The translations under genes and the position numbers were made by a program. Source: Diploscapter coronatus (Eukaryota > Nematoda > Chromadorea > Rhabditida > Rhabditidae). Taken from it: DNA of 64,000 bases. This document shows positions 22,622-32,764 of the stretch, one piece after another; positions within the stretch are counted from its first letter, which is position 1, and each line of letters begins with the position of its first letter. The notes beneath the pieces were generated by a model. That model was not told the origin of the DNA. It saw nothing but the letters and a program-made list of their open reading frames with translations, and made no database searches. The stretch lies in NCBI GenBank assembly GCA_964036155.1, contig OZ038423.1:37153249-37217248 (forward strand). The letters run 5' to 3'.

Positions 22622-25600
22622 ATGGGGCAAAGTGAGAATGGTGGCGAACTATTGGGCGACACTGTCATGGAGGTGCCTTTCACTATGTAAGTGAACATTT
22701 GAGATTGTAAAGGGTATTTTAATCTGGTTGATAATAAGAGGAGAATGAGTTGTGATTTTTCAGGTTGGAATGGAACGTAGCCAGGGAGAAGTTCATGTCG
22801 AACGAGCCAAAGGACATGCAATTCCTGCTCGACATGTTCGTCATGTGGAAAACAAGGTAGAAAAAATTCATTTATTCAAAGATGATTTCAAATTGAAATC
22901 TCATGTAAAAATGCTTGCAGTTTCACATTCTCTGCAACTTTATTAAATCTGCATAAACTTCGCACAAATTGAAAAGGAACAATTCCAGAATGACACTCCG
23001 AGTGCCGATCGCGATAGCCTGTTCAGAAGTGATTCTGCGAGCCGCACTGCACGACGCTCGCATTCGAGTGGAAATGGACAGGGTGAACAGAGACGCAGGA
23101 GACGGACAGAGTCTGGCATGTGTCGATCAGTGCGGTGCAAATTCGAGTGGCAGTCCAATGGGGGAATTGACCTATGTCATCGACAACTTCGAGGAGACCA
23201 AATGCCTCTTCGGACATGCCATCATTCGGTTAGTCAGGTTACAATTTATGAAAGAAGTTGAAATTTGAAAAGACATGATTTTTAAAGCTTGGAGAATTCT
23301 TCCACTCAGTTGATAGATCATGCCATTTTCAATCAATTTAAAAAGTATGATATTTACAACAAAAAATGACCTGTTTTGGTTGATGACTTGAGATAATGCG
23401 AAGAAAAAATCGATACAAAAATAATTAGTCCAAGTGAAACGGAATAAGGAGCAATTCTGAAAAAAAACAAGACTTCTCAACAACGGAGCTTTTCTCTTCG
23501 TAGACAATCTTTTCTCTGTCTATTCAACAGCCTCTGAGTCTTGTCATTTCCGAAACGCCGGATAAAGATATTGCTGAATTTCAACAAAACTGGACACAAA
23601 CTGTTGCAATGATGATTAGAGAGCAGCTCGCCCCAACAAAGACTAAAATGGCAATGAGGAGGGCGAATTGGGTGAAATGGCCGGGAGGGGGCGGGGCTGA
23701 GGACGGCTCCAGGCCTGCGTCGATTAGTTGCTAAATTTATCCATTGTTGAAAATTGCAAAAGAATCGATATTTTGAACATGCACCCTTTAATTTTTGGGT
23801 AGGTATTTTCTAAATTTGTTTTTAATTCACCTGATCCCCATTACAAAACGAGGTGTCGCAAACGCATCGGCTAGTCCATTTACTCCCGAAAGCGCTCTGC
23901 TGACAGCTTGTTTCCTCGATGTCATCACCACAAGATTTGTGAATAGTGCGGCGAGCTTAAAACTAGCATAATTAACTTTTTAGTTGGGCAATTATCTAAG
24001 TGCTTACGGGGAATATCAGTAGACCAAGGATCAACCAGCGTATTTGTAACATCTTTATTGGAGGTCTCCATTTTTATGCAAACAACCCCCTCACATTCCC
24101 CTTCGTTACAAGTCCCCTGGTCTGAGTGGCAATCGTAGCATGTGATACAGGCGCCTAAATTCGAGACAATTTTGCATCTTGGAGACTTGGTTTAGAAAAA
24201 TTGGTTTATGCGGTCGGACAAAGTCGATTTGCATATGATTTAGGGCAATTTTGGAACTCTCTACTCTCCTGCGCAAATATAGTCGCAGTCAGAGGCGAAA
24301 ATAGTAGGAATTTTGAGAAATAGAAACAAAGATGGCTAATAGCATTCAAAAAATAATAAGGAAAAAATTGGAACGCGCTTACCTTTGATAATTAGAAATC
24401 CTAGAAATAGTGCGGCATAATGGAGAACAGAAAATTGCAGCGGACTCAAATAACCGCTTAGCAGCATTTAGGAATTAATCTTCAGGTCTTTAGGGCGTTG
24501 TTATAATTAATTCTCGGCAATTAGGAGATCGACTTCATAGGGGATTACTCATTTAGGAGTTGAATAGCAGGAAATAAGAGGATCATTGAAACCTGAAAAT
24601 CATCGGAACATTTTATGAGTCATTTTTCGGATCTGAGAATAGTTTTGTGTTCGTGATTTATTATGGGCAGATGAGGTTGAAATTGAGCAGTTGCTATGAA
24701 ATGTGAATGGAGTGGTTGAAAGGCATTTTCTTGCAACGTAATTTATTGGAGGATGAAAAAAGGAATTCCTGGAAAATTCGCGCAGATCATACATTATGAA
24801 TTTTGCAATTTCAATCATGTTCTTAACTTCATCATTATTCTATCCTCAGACTTCATGAGCTTTCATTATTGAAAAAGTGAAGATATCTAAAAAAAAAATC
24901 CTGCAATAAACCGCGCGATTAGAAAATGACTAATTTGGCGAATTTTCATTGATACAAGGAAAATAATCGAAGAATGAAAAGACGTGGATAAATGAATGGG
25001 AAATAGCTCTACTTGGCTAAACACTGCACTTGTCCAGGTCGACACTCAACAGCTTCTGAGAAGCGTCCTTCTGTCCTTGCGAGGCTTTGCTTTATTCAGA
25101 AGCTCTTCCTTCCTTTCTGCGCCTCTCACTCTGACTTTCCCATCCCCAAAATAGTGGACAATCAGAGATGCAGAGCCGCTGACAGGAAGAGGTAAGTTAG
25201 CATTCCTAAAGAGCTTCGATTCAACAAGCCGCACACGCTTTATTATCGCCGAAACGTCAAAACGGCATTTTAATAAAATCCTACGGCTATCTCCAGACAT
25301 ATAATAGAGAGAAAAGAGCAAAACGATGAGTTGTGGGAAAAGTCCAAATTTCATACTTGTATAGGTGCTTCTTTCGATGTTGGTCGAGAATTTCAGCACG
25401 ACGATTGAATTTTATGACCAAGTTAAATTGGCAGCCTTCATTAGACAACACAAATTAAGCCCACCCTAACTCGTCATTCCGAATTTAGGTATTCCTGCAA
25501 AGTCGTAGGGTAAATTAGTGTAGCCTGAAAATTTCATAATTTCGCGCGATTTATTAGAAACTCCTATATTGTTGTTTCTAAATATCATTTCATGAATTTC

Positions 25601-28522
25601 GAAATTTGAAGGAAATATAGAATTGCCAATTTCATGACGTAATATTTCCTTATTCAATTGAAAAAAAAACAAAAATTCAGACGAATTGAGAAACGTGAAT
25701 TGGGTGAAAAACGATATTCGGACAACGAAGCGATTTTAGATTTGTGACAGGGGGATTGAAATTCTCACATTCGAGTAGATTAGCGAATGAGTACTTTTAA
25801 TCGGAAGGAAGAAGAAGAATATAGAAGATTGGATGAAAACTGGGAAATGACTGAGCGGCAAATGAACGGCGAAAAGCAATGCAGAAATGCGCAGAACAAG
25901 GGCCGATTTAGCAATTAGTCCAAAGCTAACGGGGCGTGTGCCTTTCTGCCCTCATCCCCCCTATACATATTCTCTCACAGAGTCATTCCATTCCACATGC
26001 TAGTCCGTGTGGGAATGTTTTCCAGGGATGCGATGAGGAATGAGCACTCAATTATCCTCGATTCTCAAGTTTGACTATAAATGGATGATTTCAGCTTTAT
26101 ATCCTACATCGTCGACATAGGCTGTGCCGAGGACAGACGACTCTCCACCAAACAGGCCGTCAGGAAGGTGAGTTCGTTCACTTTTTCTTGTAGGTTTGCA
26201 AAAACGGCTAAAGTGGTCACTTTTCAATTAAATGACACGGAAGTTCTTCAAGGATAACTCCATCTTGTTTTTGTATTTGTAATCGGTATTTCCCCAATGA
26301 TCACTTGCCCTAAATAGATTTTTAAAAAATAAAGAAACGCATTCAAATTGATCTTGATTGAATTGAAGTTAAGGTTAGAAATGAATCTACAAGATATATG
26401 TTTCCTCACCTAGATAAAATCAAAATGACAATTTTAGCACGGCATCCCCGAATGGATCGTGGACGTGCGAAATTCGTGCACTCACGAGCACACGCCCTCC
26501 ATCAGCCAGCTTCGCGAAGCCGTCAAATTCATCAGGGAATGGCTCAATGTAAGACAACCCTTCACCAATCTTATTAATTAAGTAATAACGCGGAAAGAAG
26601 CGGTCATAGGGAGCTGGAGAATGCAGAGCAAATTCTAATTCTCTTTATAGACACTATTTCGCCGGAGTAATGAAAGAAAACTTCTAGAGTCTGCATGCTC
26701 CTTCTATGCTCGAATGAGCATTTTTTGCGTTTTAATAATAACAATAACAACAACGTTATCTCAGAAAAAATGGTGGAATCGGCAATACACCCATTCTCTG
26801 GACAATTTAATCGGCTCGAATGCAGGAGAAACGCCGCGGGAGAAAAGGGAACGCAGAATCTGCGAGACTATCCAGAAATTCACGGAAATCAGCATGGCGG
26901 TAAGTAGAATGAAAATAATGAGTTTAAAAAATAAAATAGTTTATTTTCTGAAATTAAATCAACTAAAATGACTTATTTGATTTGTTCAGCGCTTCCAAGG
27001 TCAACTTGCATCGCGTGAGGATCACGAATTATCTGCGAAATTGTTCGAGGACATGACCAATTTTGTTATGATCAATTCTAAGTATTTTTTTAAATAGAAT
27101 TGGAAATATCAACAATTTCAGAACTTTCTTGCGTTGCCTCGTTTCAGAGGGCTGTTTGATTTTCCCCGAAGGCTCCATGCACATTCTCACACAGGTCCCT
27201 TCTAATGATGGATGTGAGTTGGAATTTTCATTTAAAAAAGATTATTTTTTTTCAGATCTAATGATTCCAATCGAGATTCAGTTAGTGTGGCGATCAGTGT
27301 TCACTTTGATCATTAAGAATGAACTCGTCGGATCGTTTCTCATCATTGTACGTGTTATTTGAGAATTTCAAATTATTGATAAGTTGAAAACAAAAAAAAA
27401 CTGACAATGAAAAGAATATTTCGTTTTTATTGAAATTTTCTAAATTCTAAAATTTGGATTTTCAGCTTCTAAACCGTATGAATGAAAATAAAGATAAGCC
27501 TCATCTGTTCGCTCAATACCGTAGTTGGAGTCGTCTTTTGCTCGAGGCTTCTGTCGATCGTATGTTTTTTTACTTCATTTTACGGGAAGATTGAAATTTC
27601 AGCCAAATTGGAGTACTTCATCACACAGTCGGAGTGGCGGCAGATACTCAAAGAGGCCCTCGTCGTCGGCGCTCACTTCCCCAAGAACGTATTCGATGGG
27701 TAAATTTTCTTCGAATTTTTTGGAAGACTGAAAATTTCAGAATAATTTTCCGAATTGACAACATTTCCAATTCGACCAGATCCGATGTGAACCAATTCGT
27801 CAATATTTCAACGAAAACGATGGAAGGTAAAAAAGTTGTTATTTGGAATACTTCAAATTGTAATTTTAAGCATGACAATTAAACTAATAATCTGGAAAAT
27901 TATGAATAAAGTTCTTTTAGTCACGATTACGATAGTCTTTTTCAATTCAGAAGCCTCAGACCCATCTGAAGATGACTACACGGTGAAGTCAGTGGAGGAT
28001 CTGCAGAAGGCTCTCAGGAAAGGTAAGAATAAATAAAATTTAAAAATGAAGTTAGATAATTTGCAGATCACTCGAATAGTTCGTTCATGGCTGGGTCGAG
28101 CAATGAACGTAAAAACAAGTTGTTCAAGAAGTGTAGTCGGGATGTTTGGCAGAAGACTCCTTCTGGGTTTGTAATTTTCATCGTTATTTTTTTTTCGAAC
28201 AAATGGATCTTCCAATACCAGTAAACTTTTATTTCTCCACCAGAAAGATAAAAAGACAACTTTGTTGTAGGAAAAAATTGAATCTAGACTTTCTTCCATG
28301 TGATAATGCAAAAATACTTAAATTTATTTATGAATTTTCAGACTTTGTCCCAGCCAAGTTCTGGAAGGATTTTGGCTGTATGTCGAGGATGAACCGAATC
28401 CTCCTAAAGGCAAGAGGGCAGCTCCTTCAAATGGAGGGATGAATGGAAGCATGAATGGCAACGAATTCAACGCCAAGCGACGATTCGTCGTCCCCAAGAC
28501 ATTCAACAGCATGGGCTGGTGA
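22622..28522 (+). CDS. LAS1: LAS1 pre-rRNA (ITS2) endonuclease
   Basis: Las1 is the HEPN nuclease that cuts ITS2 in the nucleolus together with the Grc3/NOL9 kinase. Fifteen exons give 540 residues. The N-terminal half is the Las1 domain: LEWNVAREKF, MWKTR, CLFGHAIIRFISYIV, then HGIPEWIVDVRNSCTHEHTP, which contains the HEPN motif R-N-x3-H (about residues 168-173). KWWNRQYTHSLDN closes the domain. The C-terminal half is poorly conserved, as in the family. Exons: 22622-22686, 22764-22856, 22989-23228, 26095-26167, 26438-26548, 26765-26899, 26990-27081, 27122-27213, 27256-27347, 27466-27559, 27603-27699, 27741-27826, 27951-28022, 28067-28166, 28342-28522. The intron 23229-26094 is exceptionally long and hosts another gene on the other strand. 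Most Las1 proteins have His after the motif Arg; here it is Asn, the commoner residue in HEPN nucleases generally. Confidence 0.92.
23505..23733 (+). other. Exon-like open stretch in the LAS1 intron
   Basis: After a possible acceptor (CTTCGTAG) there are 75 open codons with clearly higher GC than the surrounding intron, ending in TAA. The frame reads SETPDKDIAEFQQNW, MMIREQLAPTKTKM and RRANWVKWPGGGG. The phase does not match the LAS1 donor at 23228, and no upstream exon was found. I do not recognise it. It could be the last exon of a nested gene, an alternative LAS1 end, or a gene fragment. Confidence 0.35.
23822..24467 (-). CDS. Small secreted Ly6/three-finger-like cysteine-rich protein, nested in LAS1 intron
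   Basis: Three exons on the strand opposite LAS1 (24467-24383, 24154-24008, 23955-23822) keep frame and give 121 residues. The N-terminus has a hydrophobic signal sequence ending near FLIIKGA. The mature part has eleven cysteines, opening with CITCYDC and closing with RCVCDTSFCNG. The spacing and the final C-x-C-x4-C-N pattern are typical of Ly6/uPAR or activin-receptor-like three-finger folds. There is no hydrophobic tail, so a GPI anchor is unlikely and secretion is the simplest inference. Nematodes have many such proteins of unknown role. All donors and acceptors are consensus, and the reading uses exons too short to show up as long open frames. The role cannot be assigned. Confidence 0.72.
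25046..25354 (-). CDS. Possible short secreted protein in LAS1 intron
   Basis: A 102-codon single-exon frame starts MKFGLFPQLIVLLFSLYYMS, a good signal peptide, followed by a basic segment with no recognisable domain and few cysteines. It is open on one strand only by modest margin, the plus strand is also open here (25013-25195), and no promoter or polyadenylation signal was identified. It is listed because of the signal peptide; it may be chance. Confidence 0.2.
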   Translation of the reverse strand: MKFGLFPQLIVLLFSLYYMSGDSRRILLKCRFDVSAIIKRVRLVESKLFRNANLPLPVSGSASLIVHYFGDGKVRVRGAERKEELLNKAKPRKDRRTLLRSC

Positions 28523-28636
28523 ATTTGTTCTTAAATTTAGAGTTGATATTTATTTACTCTTTTTATCGTCTTGTTATATTATATTTCACATATTACATAC
28601 GGGTTTTGTTGTTATTTCGATGGAATTGTTGCAAAA

Positions 28637-28642
28637 AATAAA
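28637..28642 (+). terminator. Polyadenylation signal of LAS1 (AATAAA)
   Basis: AATAAA lies 115 bp after the LAS1 stop, in the 308-bp gap shared with the 3' end of the convergent cysteine-rich gene. Confidence 0.55.
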
Positions 28643-28830
28643 TTTCTTGTATTTCACAGAAAAGGAAAATTAAATTTGGTGGCGGTAGTGGTGAATGTTT
28701 TTTTTATCGCGTTAAGATATTTTTGAATTTGTTTATTATCTATTTTATTATTGATTTTTTGTGATTTGCAGGTAATCGGCTTGAAATCGAGATGATGAAT
28801 AGGTCGATGGAAATTGGACTTCAAAAACGA

Positions 28831-31800
28831 CTAGCCGAGCCCCTTCGTACCAGGACAAGGATAGCAGGTCTGCAAAGACGAATTAGGTATGCAAGATTTT
28901 GTATCAGTTTGTAAAAAAGTTATGTCTTGTTCTATGCTATTTTTCATAATTTTCTAATTTTTGTAAGAGACTCACTGCGCCTGTGGTTCGCTTCTTCCTC
29001 TTCTTTCTCAGCCCTGTATCAGGTGTACAAATGTTGCAATCATCGAAGAAACTCCGCTTATATCGATGCCTGCATTCGGGGAAGGCTAGGCAATTTTGCT
29101 GGAAATTCGTAATTTGAATGTGTTGAAGATTTTCAAAGGTACCTCTGAGGCATTGATGTTCGGAAGACCGAAATTCCTCTTGACTCTTTTGAGCGAACTT
29201 CCATCTCCACAGCGCTGGCATTTCTTTCTTCTGAATATGGCCTGAAATGGGAAATTTTGACAACATAACTTTGAATTTGATGGCAAAATAAACATACTCA
29301 CACTTTGAAACTTTTAGACAACTTTATAACTCTTGTTTGTTAAACCTACCTCCCTCTTAGTCCTAGAATTGTGGTAGACTTTCTGGAAGACGGCATATTC
29401 GATATCATTAAGGCAGTCCTCAGTCTGCACGCAGGACTGTTTTCTCCTAGGCGCTTCTTCACTCGAGTCCCTATCCTTGTGCTGATCTTCGTCATCAAAC
29501 CCCATTTTGTATCCCTTCCTCTTTCGAATATCAGCAATCGCTTCGGAAATAGTCATTTCGTGAAAATCATCTGTCTCGTTGGCTGCTCGCTTCTTTCTGC
29601 AACATTTGTACATTTTAGGCTAAATTTAAATCTGAATGTTAAAATAGTTCTCATTCTCTAGTAAGTTTTAGCCTAAAAAGTAGTTTTGTTGCGAATGTGT
29701 ACCTGCTAGCCAAAGCTAATGTAACCCAAGCAGGACAGGGCACGCAAGACGCTGCAGCGTCCGGCGCAAAGAATTGACGCTTCACGCGAACTCGGTGCTT
29801 CTTCACAGCCTCTTTTTGAAATTTCACTGCCTAAATTTGTTTATTTGAAGGAATTTTTTGAGATTTTCAAACTTCATGCCACTTGCTAACTCGATCTGCA
29901 TATCGCTTTCTTCTGCGTTTGTTCATCAGCACACAAGCGGGGAATTTCATGCAGCCGGCGGAATTAGGCCCTGAAGCATTTTTCAATGATTATGATGATA
30001 GAATTGAAGAAAAATATCTTGCCAGCGCTGCATACGCAATCTAATTGGAAGAAAAAATTGAAGAAATGCTTATTAGAATTTGCAATTTAAACAAGTCTTG
30101 AAATTACGATAATTACATCTCTACCTTCATTAGCCATAGTTTTACTGAACACTTTGACAATATCCAGTATGCCCTTTGGGGAATATGCCTGTCTCTTCAT
30201 TCTGCTCAGACTGCTGCTCAAAGTGTGACTTCCATCGGCATCGAATTCATCAGCATCACAATTCGTGTCTTCTGCAATTTTAGTCGGTTGAAACTTAGGA
30301 TTAGTTTCAACTCGACACTAGAAATTGATTCAAGACTAAATCTGATCCTAGAATTGTTTTAGAATCCTGTACCTGCCGATCTTTTCGTCCTCTCCATTCT
30401 ATCCTTGTGACATTCATCAATTTCTGTTTCCCTTTTTCGTCTTCCATAAAATCCATTACAAGGCTCACAGTACTGGCTCCCAACCAGATTTCTCTTGTAG
30501 CGACGTGAATGAAGTAGGCATTCGGGGTGAGGAAGGCACTAGATTTTTAGAATTCAAATATAGCTTCTTGAAAAATTCATAGTTTTGTTCGGCTCCTAGA
30601 AAAAAGACATCGGCTTTTTCTTTTCCTATCTTGCCTCCCCATACTATTTCTTAGAAAAACGGGTGTCTTTTTCTATTAGCCGTTTTATTCTTCATTTTCA
30701 TTTTTCGATTTTCATCTGAATGAATTTTCCAAAACTAAACTAAACCTACCCCTTCTCTTTTCGCTCTATGCGCAGGATTCACAGGAACTCCAACTGGGGA
30801 TTGAGGAAGCGAAGGCTGGGTGAGTGGATTGTTTTCGGAATATTGTGGCTGCAAATAGGTACAGGGAACGCAGAGGGATCTTTTAGCGCGCTTATGTTTG
30901 GCTAATGGTACTCCGTTTCTGCAGGCTTGACACTGAAATTTCATTTTTCCCTGTAAACTTGATTCTTGATAATATTACCCCCATTCTTTTGACTCTCCTG
31001 TGCCGTTGTTCTTCATAAAGCCTTCCAGCTCTCGGCACTTCAGAAACGTAGTTCATCGATTCTTCGGTCAAATGATTTAGGTGGTAATCTTGTAGAAGTA
31101 CAGGGGCCTTTGTCGTTGTCAAGGGGAATCTCTTCGTGGTTTGGCTCGCCGTCTTCTTCACGAAATAGACGGTTGTTGTTGGGACTAAATTGAAATTCAA
31201 AGAAACTACGGCAACTTAAAAAAACAATATGAGAAGAAAAGAGGATTTTTCGAGTATCAGAAAATCTCAAGAAATTTTCACTACCCGGCTGACAATGGAC
31301 TTTCGCATCTCTCTTCGCCCTCTTTCCAAGCAGAATTCTCTTTCTGCAGGGACAGGTTGGACAGGCTCTCAAGCATGGAGGCACAGTAGCCAGACAATTT
31401 ACATCCGGAAGTTCTGGACAACACGGCAATTCTGGAGGGCAACAGGGTTTTCCTTGGTGACAACATCGAGGGTTCTAGAAATTGTCTGGGATTAGTGATT
31501 TTTTTAGCTCGAATACTTTGATTCAAGATGAAAGTTCTTTATCGCTTCTTCTTTGGTAAAAATGTAGCTATCTTCTGCATAGGTAAGTTGGAGAAACCTA
31601 CCTGATAATAACAACACGGCCTTCTGCATCCACAGTCCCCACCAGGACAAGGATTTGAACAGGGTCGAGGCCGAGGCTGATTCGCACAACACGGCGTTGG
31701 TGCTTCAGGCGGTGGGGGAGGCTTGAGGATAGAATTGTCACGGAAACATTTTCAACTCGACATACCGGAGGAGGCGGAGGCTAAACTAGCAAATTATTCG

Positions 31801-32764
31801 GTTTTCTATGGTTGTGAATCATCATTTTTGAAACGAGCATAATTTGGTCTTTAAATTTTTGTTACACTAAAGATTTTGCTCGTCTCTACTCAACTTACAG
31901 GTGGTGGAGGCGGGACGGGAGCAGGGCAGCAAGTTCTGGGTGGTGGTGGACCGCCTTCCTAATTATTTTTTGAAGAATCATGCAATTGAGAAACAAAAGA
32001 ATTACCGTAACCCCATTTCCCACTTCGCCACCTTCTTCGTATTCTTCATACTCGGGTCGCTTCCCTTTACAGCATTTCTTGGGACAACAATTTGGAGCTG
32101 CGGGGCAACAAGGCCCAAACGCTGGCTGACAACAGGGCTTTGGAGGGGGCTAAAGTCAAATTCGAAAACAAAAATAAGGTTGGCCTTCATCTAAACGATT
32201 TGCATTTCGAAAATTTGGTCATAAGGAGAGTCATTCTCATAGAAAATGTTAGAGACCAAGTAAGTGCAATGGCGAAATAGCACTTGTTGTAATAAAACGA
32301 CCACTTTTGAAGTGTAAAATGCCTGAATGTGGAATAAACGTTGATAGAATTTTACCGGAGGTTCGCAACAAGCCAAAGGCAAAGGTGGATGCTCATCTGC
32401 ACAACATTCTGCAGAACAGCAGGCTCTATTAGGATAGACATCGCATCCACTACAACCACAACTACAGCGCTTTCTTCGGATATTTCTGAACGTCGGAATT
32501 AGGTTGAGAAATGAATGAAATTTACCGTAATGTAAGAGGTATCAAATTGGACCTGTTAGCTGCTACAAAATGCAATGGTAGATCGTGAGTTTTCAGATGA
32601 GATTCAAATTTAACTGAAGTTAGAAGTCTAAATTTTTGTGAATCTGAGGAAAAACCTTTAGAAATTATGAGATCATCCGGTACTTTCGGAAACGCTTCAT
32701 CTTCTCTTGAATAAGCTACAATAGGAAATAAGAAAATAACCCAAGCCACTAGGGGCTGAAACAT
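28831..32764 (-). CDS. Secreted proline- and cysteine-rich protein with repeated Cys/dibasic modules (unrecognised family)
   Basis: Eighteen exons keep one frame for about 789 residues. The signal peptide is MFQPLVAWVIFLFPIVAYS. Residues about 80-350 are rich in CC pairs and prolines, for example PCCQPAFGPCCP, NCCPKKCCKGK and NPRCCHQGKPCCPPELPCC. The C-terminal half repeats a pattern C-x(3-4)-[PE]-x-C, then a basic cleavage-like site ending KR, then C-x-x-C: CLPHPECLLHSRRYKR...CEPC; CMKFPAC...RVKR...CVPC; CVQTEDC...RTKR...CQRC; CLAFPECRHRYKR...CNIC. Exons (descending): 32764-32526, 32485-32356, 32149-32006, 31958-31899, 31780-31766, 31721-31602, 31474-31285, 31184-30979, 30950-30750, 30538-30373, 30271-30125, 30040-30023, 29970-29873 (or -29891), 29830-29703, 29596-29350, 29241-29143, 29098-28976, 28869-28831. 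Two are microexons (15 and 18 nt). I know no matching family. A cuticle or extracellular matrix component, or a processed precursor, would fit. Function is not assigned. Confidence 0.8.

Noticed and set aside
28787..29112. Plus-strand gene with two exons (MMNRSMEIGLQKR... and RDSLRLWF...)
   Set aside because: It lies exactly over three minus-strand exons of the cysteine-rich gene, which keep frame with many other exons and consensus splice sites; the plus-strand frame is a shadow.
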